Shown here piece after piece: positions 6,528 to 15,117 of a DNA stretch of 25,560 nt (its first letter is position 1; each line of letters opens with the position of its first letter). This stretch comes from M55B120 sp965549355. GTDB lineage: Bacteria > Actinomycetota > Humimicrobiia > Humimicrobiales > Humimicrobiaceae. The stretch spans positions 1 through 25,560 of the forward strand of contig CBEVGD010000011.1 in the NCBI GenBank assembly GCA_965549355.1, written 5' to 3'. Below the pieces are notes generated by a model. That model was not told the origin of the DNA. It was given only the letters and a program-made list of their open reading frames with translations, and did not search any database. The translations under genes were made by a program, and so were the position numbers.

Positions 6528-9110
6528 AAGGTTATTGATTTAGCAAAAGAAAAAGAATTAACGACTGATGATATTTTTGATGTCTGTGACAGTATCGGCA
6601 TAGCTATAAAAGGAGAGATGTCGGTACTTAATGATTCACAGGTAAGAAAAATAGAGACAGCTATCAAGAGGGAAGCAAAAAGAAAAACAAAAGAAGCTAT
6701 AGAAAAAAAGGCAAGAGAAAAAGAAGAAAAAATTATAGAGGCTGAGAGGAAAAAAAAGGAAGAAGCTAAGAAAGCCAGAGAAGCTGCCAAAAAAGCAAAG
6801 GAAGAAAAAAAGAAAAGATCCGAAGCAGCTAAAAATAAGAAAATAGAAGAAGCCAAGAAAATAGAAGAAGCCAAGAATAAGAAAATAGAAGAAGCTAAGA
6901 AAAAAGAAGAAGAGAAGAAAAGGGCTGAGGAAGAAGCTAAAAAGAAAAAGGAAGAGGAAGCAAGAAAAAAGGAAGAAGAAGCAAAAATACTTGAAGAAAC
7001 CAGAAAAGCAGAAAAAGCCGAGGGAAAGAAGACAAAGGAAGCTGAAAAAAAACAGGCAGGCAGACCTGCTGCTGAAAAGCAAAAAAGAATGAAAGATAGA
7101 GATGCTATCACGAAAAGCATTGAAGATGGCGCAGAACTGGAAGATGATGACTTTATAGATACTCAAAAAGCGTCGAAGAAAAAGGTCGGCTGGGAAGAAG
7201 AAAAAAAGATTGGCATTAAAAGCGTACTTGAAAGAGAGCTTGACAAAGAAGAAAAGAGCGGAAGGCTCAAGGCAAGATTTGTACAGAGAAAGCGCATAGA
7301 AAAGGTTAAAGGCGCTAAAACAGTTCAAACCAAAGATAAAAAAAGTCTTGAGGAAATAAGAAAAAAGAGACCAAAAATAAGAAAGATCGTAGAGGTACAT
7401 GAGGGCATTACGATAAAACAGCTTTCTGAGAGAGTAAGCATACCTTCAAATGAGATGATAGGCGTTCTCTTTGGAATGGGTGAGGTGCTAAATATCAATC
7501 AATCCCTGAGTAAGGATATATTAGAGTTTCTGGCCCAGGAATACGGTTTTAAATATAGAATAATCGGATTTGAAGAAAAAATGGAAGAAGTATACCAGGA
7601 TGCAAAAGAGGACCTGGTAGAAAGAGCTCCGATTGTTACAGTAATGGGCCATGTCGACCACGGAAAGACTACGCTTTTGGATTCGATCAGAAAGACAGAG
7701 GTTGCAGGCAGCGAAGCAGGCGGGATCACACAGAATATCGGTGCATATCAGGTAAAATTTAATAAAAGACAGATAACTTTTATCGATACTCCTGGACATG
7801 AAGCCTTTACTTCGATCAGGGCAAGAGGAGCCAGAGTTACAGACATTGCTGTTATAGTAGTGGCGGCTGATGATGGGATAATGCCCCAGACAATAGAAGC
7901 GGTTGACCATGCAAAAGATGCAGGCGTGCCAATAATTGTGGCAATAAACAAGATAGATCTTCCCAATGCCGATCCAAACAGGGTAAAACAGAGTCTTACC
8001 GAACATGAGCTGGTCCCTGAAGAATGGGGAGGCGATACTGTTGTTGTGGAAATTTCTGCAATAAACAGTAAAAATATCGACGAATTGTTGGAGATGGTCC
8101 TGCTTGTTGCTGATATGAATGAAATAAAGGGAAATCCCACAGCTGTTGGAACCGGAATCATAATAGAGGCAAGACTTGACAGAGGTATGGGGGCGATAGG
8201 ATCTCTAATTGTAAAAAGAGGAAAAATAAAAATTGGGGACCCCTTTGTCACCGGAGATTCATATGGAAGAATAAGGTCCATAAAAGATGAACACGGCAAT
8301 AGCCTTAAGGAAGCAATATTATCACAGCCTGTCGAGATAACGGGATTCTCATCTGTCCCAAAAGCTGGAGATAAACTTTTTCTGGTCAAGAATGAGAAGG
8401 TGGCCAGGGATCTGCTTGCCAAAAAAGATTATGATAGAAAAATGATGCAGGCAGAGGAATCCAAAAGGATGGTCACCCTTGAGAACCTTGTAGAGATATC
8501 CCGGGAGGGAGAGCTAAAAAAATTAAAGATAATCCTAAAGGCAGATTCCGGAGGATCTGCAGATGCTGTGGAGAAATCTTTTAAAAAGATAGAAACCGAT
8601 GATATTAAGATTAATGTAATACACAGAGGAATCGGAGCCATAACAGAAAGTGATATTTTGCTTGCTGCCGCCGCTAATGCGATCGTGATAGGATTTGGCG
8701 TGGTACAGACCGTAAAAGCGATTGCACTGGGCGCAAAAGAGAAAGTAGATATAAGGACCTATACTATTATATATAAGCTCATTGATGATATAAAACTTGC
8801 ATTCGAAGGTCTGTTTGAACCTGAGACAAAGATAGTTGAGAAGGGCAAAGCTGAAGTGAGAGAAGTGTTCAAGGTATCAAAAATCGGAAAGATCGCAGGA
8901 TCATATATTCTGGAAGGCTCGGTAGAAAGAGGGAATATGGCCCGGGTGGTAAGAGACGGAACAATAGTATACGAAGGAAAAGTGACCGCGCTGCACAGGT
9001 TTAAGGATGATGTAAAGACTGTCGCTTCAGGATATGAGTGCGGGGTAAAGCTTGATAGTTACCAGGATATAAAAAAAGACGATGTGCTGGAGTTCTTCGA
9101 AGTAATATAG
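6525..9110 (+). CDS. infB: Translation initiation factor IF-2
   Basis: IF-2 is the GTPase that recruits fMet-tRNA to the 30S subunit and promotes subunit joining. From ATT 6525 it is 861 residues: a first IF2_N domain (1-about 50, KVIDLAKEKELTTDDIF), a lysine/glutamate-rich coiled or disordered linker (about 45-190), a second IF2_N domain (about 290-350, GITIKQLSERVSIPSNEMIG), then the G domain with G1 GHVDHGKT (375-382), G3 DTPGHEAF (from 421) and G4 NKID (475-478). Beta-barrel and C-terminal fMet-tRNA-binding domains follow. Start choice: the family N-terminus is M-K-V-x-x-L-A-K, which coincides with ATT followed by AAG GTT; a GTG at 6516 would add three residues but overlaps the ribosome-binding site. 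It follows nusA after 63 bases and precedes rbfA, the standard order without ylxR. Confidence 0.95.
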   Translation: MKVIDLAKEKELTTDDIFDVCDSIGIAIKGEMSVLNDSQVRKIETAIKREAKRKTKEAIEKKAREKEEKIIEAERKKKEEAKKAREAAKKAKEEKKKRSEAAKNKKIEEAKKIEEAKNKKIEEAKKKEEEKKRAEEEAKKKKEEEARKKEEEAKILEETRKAEKAEGKKTKEAEKKQAGRPAAEKQKRMKDRDAITKSIEDGAELEDDDFIDTQKASKKKVGWEEEKKIGIKSVLERELDKEEKSGRLKARFVQRKRIEKVKGAKTVQTKDKKSLEEIRKKRPKIRKIVEVHEGITIKQLSERVSIPSNEMIGVLFGMGEVLNINQSLSKDILEFLAQEYGFKYRIIGFEEKMEEVYQDAKEDLVERAPIVTVMGHVDHGKTTLLDSIRKTEVAGSEAGGITQNIGAYQVKFNKRQITFIDTPGHEAFTSIRARGARVTDIAVIVVAADDGIMPQTIEAVDHAKDAGVPIIVAINKIDLPNADPNRVKQSLTEHELVPEEWGGDTVVVEISAINSKNIDELLEMVLLVADMNEIKGNPTAVGTGIIIEARLDRGMGAIGSLIVKRGKIKIGDPFVTGDSYGRIRSIKDEHGNSLKEAILSQPVEITGFSSVPKAGDKLFLVKNEKVARDLLAKKDYDRKMMQAEESKRMVTLENLVEISREGELKKLKIILKADSGGSADAVEKSFKKIETDDIKINVIHRGIGAITESDILLAAAANAIVIGFGVVQTVKAIALGAKEKVDIRTYTIIYKLIDDIKLAFEGLFEPETKIVEKGKAEVREVFKVSKIGKIAGSYILEGSVERGNMARVVRDGTIVYEGKVTALHRFKDDVKTVASGYECGVKLDSYQDIKKDDVLEFFEVI
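6837..6896 (+). repeat. 18-bp coding repeats (KKIEEA units) in the infB linker
   Basis: The hexapeptide KKIEEA occurs at 6837-6854, 6855-6872 and 6879-6896, with a two-codon spacer before the third. It lies within a wider Lys/Glu/Ala-rich tract (about 6660-7060) predicted to form a single long charged helix or coiled coil. Confidence 0.8.
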
Positions 9111-9127
9111 CGGATTGGCAGTATCAG

Positions 9128-9490
9128 GTGGACAGGATAAAAAAACTCGCAATCGACATCAAGAGAGAAATAAGCTTCATAATAAATACCAGGATAAAAG
9201 ACCCCAGAATAGGTTTTGTCACAATTACAGATGCCAGACTTTCAACTGACGGCAAATATCTTGATATATATCTAAGCATAATGGGAAAAGGATCCGAAAC
9301 AGATAAAAGCCTGAAAGCATTGAAAAAATGCAGCGGATTCATAAAGAAGAATCTTTCCGAGAGGATAAAACTAAGAAATGTCCCTGAATTAGAATTTATT
9401 TACGATGACTCGATCGATAGGGGAATGAAAATAACAGAGATACTTAAGGATATAAGTAAAAAAGGAAAAGATAGCTGTGATGAAAAATAA
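9128..9490 (+). CDS. rbfA: 30S ribosome-binding factor A
   Basis: RbfA is a small KH-fold protein that assists late maturation of the 30S subunit at the 5' end of 16S rRNA. The 120 residues match the family, with the conserved KDPRIGFVTITDARLS segment (about 27-42), YLDIYLSIMG, and the C-terminal LRNVPELEFIYDDS before a short helix. The GTG at 9128 gives an N-terminus that aligns without gaps to Bacillus RbfA as I recall it. No Shine-Dalgarno is visible upstream; AGGTGG overlaps the GTG and would better serve ATA 9137, so the start is not settled. It is 17 bases after infB, and its end overlaps nrnA, suggesting translational coupling. Confidence 0.92.
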   Translation: MDRIKKLAIDIKREISFIINTRIKDPRIGFVTITDARLSTDGKYLDIYLSIMGKGSETDKSLKALKKCSGFIKKNLSERIKLRNVPELEFIYDDSIDRGMKITEILKDISKKGKDSCDEK

Positions 9491-10487
9491 TGGCCATGAG
9501 GCGCTTTATACTGAAATAACAAAAAAAATAAATGATGGTGATGATTTCCTGATAATAACACATATTTTTCCAGATGGAGATGCGCTTGGAGCGATTACAG
9601 CATGCCATAAACTGATTTCTTCAATGGGTAAAAATTCCAATATGATATGTAAGAGCAGCCTTCCATATCAATACAGCTTTTTACCGGGTTTCAGTGATAT
9701 TAAACAGGATTTCAATATAAAGGATCTTGTAAATAAAAAAACTGTCTGTATTGTAATTGATTGCGCAGACGAGGAAAGAACCGGTCTGGATTTCGGATAT
9801 ATCAGAAAAAATGCAGGCTGCATTATAAATATGGACCATCACAGAAGCAATTCTCTATTTGGTGATATAAATATGGTTGATAGCAGCAAATCGGCTGCCT
9901 CCGAGATTCTTTTTGAACTACTGGACAGAAATTACAGGGACAGGCTGAATTATGATATTGCGATCGGTATCTATGTAGGGATTTTAACAGATACTGGAAG
10001 ATTTCAATATAGTAATACGACTGCGAATGTCCACAGGATAACCAGCAAGCTTCTTGAATTTGGAATACATCCCTCAGATGTTTACGGCCATATATATGAA
10101 AGTGATCCTATGGGGAGATTTAAGCTTGTCCAGAAAGTTTTTAAGCGGATAAAGTATATTGAATCTCTTGGCCTTATCTATTCCTATGTACTGAAAAGAG
10201 ATTTCAGTACATTAAACATACCTTTTTATGCTCAGGATGGGATCATTGAGCTTTTAAGGAGTGCGGAGGGAGCCAAAATAGCAGTACTCTTTAAGCAGGC
10301 AGACAATAACTCATATAAAATAAGCCTCAGAACATCTGAAAAAAATATCGATCTTTCCGAAATAGCTTCCGGCTTTGGCGGCGGGGGACACCGTACAGCT
10401 TCGGCATATAAAGATGAAGGAAGCCTCAATAGAGTTATTTCAAGGCTGAAAGATGCTGTAAGAGAGGGCACTAAGAAATGGCATTGA
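9480..10487 (+). CDS. nrnA: DHH-family bifunctional oligoribonuclease / pAp phosphatase (NrnA)
   Basis: NrnA degrades very short RNA oligonucleotides and dephosphorylates 3'-phosphoadenosine 5'-phosphate. The 335-residue protein has the DHH/DHHA1 architecture. Metal-binding motifs visible are HIFPDGDALGA (28-38), VIDCADEER, and the signature DHH (119-121, within NMDHHRSN). The C-terminal DHHA1 domain has the substrate-binding GFGGGGHRTASA. It overlaps rbfA by 11 bases, and its own end overlaps truB by 10. A GTG at 9477 would add one Met; both starts share a weak GGA-rich upstream site. The rbfA-nrnA-truB order is standard in Bacillota. RecJ is unlikely: the protein is too short and lacks the extra OB domain. 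Confidence 0.93.
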   Translation: MKNNGHEALYTEITKKINDGDDFLIITHIFPDGDALGAITACHKLISSMGKNSNMICKSSLPYQYSFLPGFSDIKQDFNIKDLVNKKTVCIVIDCADEERTGLDFGYIRKNAGCIINMDHHRSNSLFGDINMVDSSKSAASEILFELLDRNYRDRLNYDIAIGIYVGILTDTGRFQYSNTTANVHRITSKLLEFGIHPSDVYGHIYESDPMGRFKLVQKVFKRIKYIESLGLIYSYVLKRDFSTLNIPFYAQDGIIELLRSAEGAKIAVLFKQADNNSYKISLRTSEKNIDLSEIASGFGGGGHRTASAYKDEGSLNRVISRLKDAVREGTKKWH

Positions 10488-11484
10488 TATCCAGATCAGA
10501 AATATTAAGAAATTTTAGCGGGATCATTCTGGCAGATAAGCATTCCGGCATTACTTCTTATGATATAATAAGAGATATTAAAAGGGTTTTTTTTTAGATA
10601 AAATCGGACACAGCGGAACACTTGATCCTGCGGCATCGGGACTTATTATCCTTCTTATCAATAGGGCCACAAAATTTTCAAATAGATTTTTAAGCCTGCC
10701 AAAAGAATATATAGCTTCCATAAAGTTTGGGATAGAAACTGATAGCATGGATCTTGACGGAAGAATAATCAGTTCCAGAAAGGTCGCTGATCTGGATGCG
10801 GATACACTAAATAATATTTTAATAGACTTTACAGGTAAAACCAAACAGCTGCCGCCGATGTATTCAGCGCTCAAGCATAAGGGAAGGCCGCTTTACAAGT
10901 TTGCAAGAATGGGGATAGACATTAAAAGAGATCTCAGGGAAATTGAGATTACGGGAATTAAAGTTTTAAAAATAGAAAAAGGTATATTGACCTTGAGGGT
11001 CAGATGCAGTTCAGGGACTTATATAAGATCGCTGGCAAATGATATCGGAAAAGCCTATGGGACCGGAGCAGTTCTGGCCGGACTTATCAGGACAGGAATA
11101 GGGACCTTTAGCGTGGAACGGGCCAAAGGGATAGATAGTATCCTGGAGTTAGCCGGAAATGAAGAGATACCGAAAAACACCGGCTGGATCATCAGTCTTC
11201 AGGAATTTTTTTTGAGAAATCCATCAGTATATATAAACGAAAATTCTGAAAAAAAAATATTGAATGGAAGCCCCTTAAGTGTAAGTATGATAGATGAGGA
11301 CAAGAAAGGATTAACAGATCTGCTAAAAGAATTGAAAATTTTCAAAGGTCAATTTAAGACAGTAATAACAGTAAGATCGGGGAAAGGCAGCATACTTGCT
11401 TTGCATGAGACAATAAAAGAATTTTCCCCTATGGATGTAAAAAGCTTTAATAAAGATTTTACAAAAAGTGTTGTAATTTTTTAA
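10478..11484 (+). CDS. truB: tRNA pseudouridine(55) synthase TruB, split by a T9 frameshift
   Basis: TruB makes pseudouridine-55 in the T-loop of tRNAs. The gene starts at ATG 10478, overlapping the nrnA end, with a GAGG-type ribosome-binding site. The first 39 codons encode the usual TruB N-terminus (GIILADKHSGITSYDII), then the frame stops at TAG 10595-10597 right after nine T (10587-10595). The -1 frame continues with LDKIGHSGTLDPAASG, holding the catalytic Asp (codon 10624-10626), then KEYIASIKFGIETDSMD, SGTYIRSLANDIG and a PUA-like C-terminus, without further stops. Joined by a -1 shift or one added base, the product is about 335 residues, close to the family length. The gene is otherwise undamaged, which argues against old decay. 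A sequencing error in the homopolymer, transcriptional slippage or ribosomal frameshifting are the alternatives. Confidence 0.88.
10586..10597 (+). other. T9 slippery run with adjacent TAG stop inside truB
   Basis: The codons GTT TTT TTT TAG contain nine consecutive T. Slipping back one base turns the TAG into TTA GAT and enters the frame of the rest of TruB. The site satisfies the X-XXX-XXX heptamer rule for -1 shifting, and the run is long enough for RNA polymerase slippage. Confidence 0.75.
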
Positions 11485-11539
11485 TAATTAACTAAAATCA
11501 AATAGTTTGGCTTTAGATGGATGCTTGAAGGGAAGGCAA

Positions 11540-12520
11540 TTGACCAGAAACCTGGAATTAAAAAGCATAAAAAAAGATCAGTTCAAACAAGCCTGTACAG
11601 TGATGGTCATAGGTTTTTTTGACGGTGTCCATATGGGACATCAAAGAATACTGAATATATGCAATGCCAGATCCAGGGAAGAAAAAGGTTTGAGCGCGGC
11701 GCTTACATTTGATAAACCGCCCCTGAACATTCTGAAAAAGCAGATGTATAAAAAATTGATTCTGCCTTATAAAGAAAAAATTAGAATAATGGAGAGTCTT
11801 GGTATAGATATAATAGTAACCGCAGAAATAGGAATGGAATTTTTGAACTTAAGTCCGGAAGAATTCTGCGACGATATATTGATCGGATTATTTAATATAA
11901 AAGAACTTTTTATTGGGAAGGGTTTCCGTTTCGGCCGCGGCGGCTGCGGAGATGTCGGGTTTCTGAAGAAATATCTTGGCGCCCGCAGGATAAAAGTAAA
12001 TGAAGTGAGCCTGATTGAAAGCCGGGGAGAAGTGGTGTCAAGTACTGTAATACGGAGATATTATTTAGAAGGCGATATAAAACGGGTAAAGGAACTGCTC
12101 GGGAGGGACCCGTATATCATCGGCAAAGTCATCAGGGGCGCCGGACGGGGCAGGAAGCTGGGGTATCCTACCGCAAATATAGATGTCTGCGACAGTCTGT
12201 TCGTCCCCGGCGATGGAGTATATTTTGGAAAGATATCCATAGGGAAAAAGAATGCAGGTGAAATTCCTGCATTAATAAATATTGGAGACAACCCTACATT
12301 CGGCGGTTCAAAAAAATGGGTAGAGAGCCATATGCTGGATTTTAACGGCAATATATACGGTGAAGACATAAGGATTACTTTTTTAAAGAAGCTGAGGAAA
12401 GAAATAAGATTTAAAAACGGTGAAGGATTAATAGAACAGATAAAAAAAGATATTGCAGATGCCAGGATTTTTTTTAAAAAGAATACAAAAAACAGTAATG
12501 AAACTTTTTTAATTCATTAA
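11540..12520 (+). CDS. ribF: Bifunctional riboflavin kinase / FAD synthetase
   Basis: RibF converts riboflavin to FMN and FMN to FAD. The N-terminal nucleotidyltransferase half shows GFFDGVHMGHQ (family GxFDGVHxGHQ, with F where N is common) and the FAD-synthetase segment KGFRFGRGGCGDVGFL, ending in the VSSTVIR motif. The C-terminal flavokinase half begins at GRDPYIIGKVIRGAGRGRKL and contains the GYPTANID motif and INIGDNPTFGG. I choose TTG 11540, preceded by AAGGGAAGG, giving 326 residues; TTG 11507 would add 11 residues but has no ribosome-binding site. It follows truB after 55 bases, the usual truB-ribF-rpsO order. The last residues are Lys/Asn-rich and poorly conserved. Confidence 0.94.
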   Translation: MTRNLELKSIKKDQFKQACTVMVIGFFDGVHMGHQRILNICNARSREEKGLSAALTFDKPPLNILKKQMYKKLILPYKEKIRIMESLGIDIIVTAEIGMEFLNLSPEEFCDDILIGLFNIKELFIGKGFRFGRGGCGDVGFLKKYLGARRIKVNEVSLIESRGEVVSSTVIRRYYLEGDIKRVKELLGRDPYIIGKVIRGAGRGRKLGYPTANIDVCDSLFVPGDGVYFGKISIGKKNAGEIPALINIGDNPTFGGSKKWVESHMLDFNGNIYGEDIRITFLKKLRKEIRFKNGEGLIEQIKKDIADARIFFKKNTKNSNETFLIH

Positions 12521-12537
12521 ATTAGGAATTGATTTAA

Positions 12538-12566
12538 TTGTAATTATAAAACACTTGTGATAGATT
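12538..12566 (+). promoter_or_regulatory. Candidate rpsO promoter
   Basis: TTGTAA (12538-12543), a 17-base spacer, and TAGATT (12561-12566) preceded by TGA form a -35/extended -10 pair in the gap between ribF and rpsO. The expected start near 12573 leaves a leader of about 30 bases. Confidence 0.4.
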
Positions 12567-12601
12567 ATATGACGACTAAATAAAGGAGGTGTGAGGTAGA
12601 T

Positions 12602-12871
12602 TTGACATTAGTAAAGGAAGACAAACAAAAGATCATAGATAAATTTAAGATCCATGAGAATGATACAGGTTCTGCTGAAGTTCAGGTAGCAATACTTACA
12701 AGCAAGATAAATGCGCTTAATGAGCATCTAAAGACAAATAAAAAAGATCATCACTCAAGAAGAGGTCTGGTAATGATGGTAGGCAAGAGGAAAAGACTTC
12801 TTGAATACCTGAAAAACAGTGAAGTTTCAAAGTATAAAAAACTTATAAAGGGACTGGGACTAAGAAAATAG
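12602..12871 (+). CDS. rpsO: 30S ribosomal protein S15
   Basis: S15 binds the central domain of 16S rRNA early in 30S assembly. At 89 residues it has exactly the usual bacterial length, with the signatures IHENDTGSAEVQVAILT and DHHSRRGL followed by VGKRKRLLEYL. Translation starts at TTG 12602; a strong AGGAGG (12584-12589) lies 12 bases upstream and a second GAGG sits closer. rpsO directly before pnp is one of the most conserved bacterial gene pairs. In E. coli S15 represses its own translation; no such structure was recognised here. Confidence 0.97.
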   Translation: MTLVKEDKQKIIDKFKIHENDTGSAEVQVAILTSKINALNEHLKTNKKDHHSRRGLVMMVGKRKRLLEYLKNSEVSKYKKLIKGLGLRK

Positions 12872-12940
12872 CCCGCCTTCGCATTAGCTTCATTTTTAAA
12901 TTCATTTTTATTTAAAATTTAAGGAGTTTGGTATTGTAGT

Positions 12941-15085
12941 ATGGAAACTAAATGTAAAATAGATTTAGGTGGAAAGACAATGGAATTTTCCACCGGTAAA
13001 TTGGCCATGCAGGCCAATAGTGTTATCGTGAAATTTGAGGGCAATGGTATTCTTGTAACAGCAGTGATGAGTAAAAACCCATCGGAGCATCTTGATTTTT
13101 TCCCTCTTTCAGTAGATGTCGAGGAAAGAATGTATGCAGCGGGAAAGATCCCCGGAGGTTTCTTCAAAAGGGAAGGGCGCGCCTCTGAAAAAGCCATACT
13201 CATATCCCGGCTGACAGACAGGCCACTCCGGCCCCTGTTTGATAAGAATCTCAGGAATGAGGTCCAGATAATAGCCACTGTTCTTTCTGTGGACACCATA
13301 AATCTCTATGATATCTCTGTAATAAACGGTGCATCCATGGCTCTTTATATATCAGATATACCATTTGAAGAGCCGGTTGGTGCGGTAAGAATGGGGAAAA
13401 TAGGTGAAGACTGGATCATTAATCCTACCTATGAGGAATTAAAAGAAAGTATAATAGATATAGTTGTGGCCGGTACGGAAAATGCGATATTGATGGTAGA
13501 GGCAGGGGCCAGAGAAGCTTCAGAGGAAATTGTTATAGAAGCAATCGGAAAAGCTCACGAAGAGATAAAAAAGATAACCGCACTTCAAAAGGAATTCAAG
13601 GAAAAGGTTGGAGTAGAAAAATCGCCTGTAATACATTTTGAATTAAATAAAGATGTAGAAGCAAAGACAAAAGAGCTTGCAGAGGAAAAGATCAAAAAGG
13701 TCCTTGATACAATTGAAGAGTATTCAAAAGATCCGGAAAAGGCGGATATAATAAGCAGCGGTACAAAAGACTTCCTCAAGGAGGAAATATCCATTATAAA
13801 AGATGAAATAATGGAAAAGTTATCAGAGGAATTTCCTGAGGATGTCGATAGCATAGGAATAAGCTTTAAGAAAATTGAAAAAGATCTTGTAAGAGACAGG
13901 ATTCTTAATAAGAAAATAAGGCCGGATGGAAGAAAGCCTTCAGAAATCAGAAAAATAACATGCGAGGTGGGCCTCTTTCCTGAGACGACCCACGGGACGG
14001 GTCTTTTTACCAGGGGGAAGACACAGGCACTGACGATCCTTGCTCTTGGATCCATAAGAGAGGCACAGAGGCTGGATAATCTTGGTGGAGACGATTTTAA
14101 AAGGTATATGCATCATTATAATTTTCCTCCATTCAGTACGGGAGAGACATGGTTCCTGAGGGGACCAAAAAGAAGAGAGATCGGCCACGGAGTGCTTGCA
14201 GAAAAGGCATTAAAGCCGATGATCCCGGCTGAGGAAGATTTTCCATATGCATTAAGGCTGGTATCTGAGATACTGAGCTCCAATGGTTCGACATCTATGG
14301 CCAGTGTCTGCGGGAGCACGCTTGCATTGATGGATGCCGGCGTACCTATAAAGAGTCCGGTTTCCGGTATTGCTATGGGTCTGATAAAAGGAGAGGGAGA
14401 CACATTTGAGGTATTGTCAGACATACAGGGCATAGAAGATTTTTATGGAGATATGGATTTCAAGGTAGCGGGGACCCGTGATGGAATAACTGCACTTCAG
14501 ATGGATATTAAGATAAGAGGTATTGATCTGGAGATAATGAAGGAAGCTCTGGCAAGAGCCAGAGAAGGCAGGATGTATATACTGGATAAAATGCTTGGGA
14601 CCATAACGGAGCCAAGGGCTTCACTGTCCAAGGCTGCTCCAAAAATAACGGTCTTCAAAATACCAAAAGAAAAGATAGGCGACATAATAGGCCCTGGCGG
14701 GAAACATATTAAGGGAATAAAAGAAGAATTTAAGCTGGATGAAATAGACATTACTGATTCCAATGATGAGGGAATGGTCTCTATAACTTCATCCGACGCA
14801 GAAGCAATAGATATGGCAAGAAAAAAGATTGAATCCATGCTTAAGGGTCCTGAAGATATAAAATTGGGAGAAGAATTTGTTGGAACAGTGGCGGGCATAA
14901 CATCATACGGAGCTTTTATAAACCTCATTCCCGGAACAGACGGATTGCTTCATATTTCAAAAGTAGCGAAGGAAAGAATAAATAATGTTGAGGACTACCT
15001 GAAAATGGGTGAAAAAGTTCCCGTAAGAGTCGCAAATATTGATCCGAGGTCCAGAAAGATCAGTCTGGAGAGGACTGATATATAA
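12941..15085 (+). CDS. pnp: Polyribonucleotide nucleotidyltransferase (PNPase)
   Basis: PNPase is the trimeric phosphorolytic 3'-5' exoribonuclease of mRNA decay. The 714 residues follow the family layout: RNase PH-like domain 1 (1-about 215, with GRASEKAILISRLTDRPLRP), helical linker, RNase PH-like domain 2 (about 325-550, with TRGKTQALTI, MHHYNFPPFSTGE and GSTSMASVCGSTLALMDAGV), KH domain (about 565-625, KIGDIIGPGGKHIKGI) and S1 domain (about 640-712, GEEFVGTVAGITSYGAFI). The ATG at 12941 has AAGGAG (12921-12926) at a long 14-base spacing; no better in-frame start exists because the nearer TTGs are out of frame. It is 69 bases after rpsO and functionally linked with RNase J downstream. Confidence 0.97.
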   Translation: METKCKIDLGGKTMEFSTGKLAMQANSVIVKFEGNGILVTAVMSKNPSEHLDFFPLSVDVEERMYAAGKIPGGFFKREGRASEKAILISRLTDRPLRPLFDKNLRNEVQIIATVLSVDTINLYDISVINGASMALYISDIPFEEPVGAVRMGKIGEDWIINPTYEELKESIIDIVVAGTENAILMVEAGAREASEEIVIEAIGKAHEEIKKITALQKEFKEKVGVEKSPVIHFELNKDVEAKTKELAEEKIKKVLDTIEEYSKDPEKADIISSGTKDFLKEEISIIKDEIMEKLSEEFPEDVDSIGISFKKIEKDLVRDRILNKKIRPDGRKPSEIRKITCEVGLFPETTHGTGLFTRGKTQALTILALGSIREAQRLDNLGGDDFKRYMHHYNFPPFSTGETWFLRGPKRREIGHGVLAEKALKPMIPAEEDFPYALRLVSEILSSNGSTSMASVCGSTLALMDAGVPIKSPVSGIAMGLIKGEGDTFEVLSDIQGIEDFYGDMDFKVAGTRDGITALQMDIKIRGIDLEIMKEALARAREGRMYILDKMLGTITEPRASLSKAAPKITVFKIPKEKIGDIIGPGGKHIKGIKEEFKLDEIDITDSNDEGMVSITSSDAEAIDMARKKIESMLKGPEDIKLGEEFVGTVAGITSYGAFINLIPGTDGLLHISKVAKERINNVEDYLKMGEKVPVRVANIDPRSRKISLERTDI

Positions 15086-15117
15086 TCATATAAGATCAGT
15101 GTGGAGTTGATAGAAAA

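Noticed and set aside
6074..7400. Long minus-strand open frames rich in Phe, Leu and Ser
   Set aside because: They are antisense shadows of the lysine-rich (AAA/AAG) codons of nusA and infB; no ribosome-binding site or known domain.
10747..11484. A 245-residue stand-alone truB-like gene
   Set aside because: It lacks the catalytic Asp segment, which lies upstream in the same frame; it is the 3' part of the shifted truB, not a separate gene.
11507..11539. TTG 11507 as ribF start
   Set aside because: No Shine-Dalgarno precedes it, while TTG 11540 has AAGGGAAGG and fits the family N-terminus.
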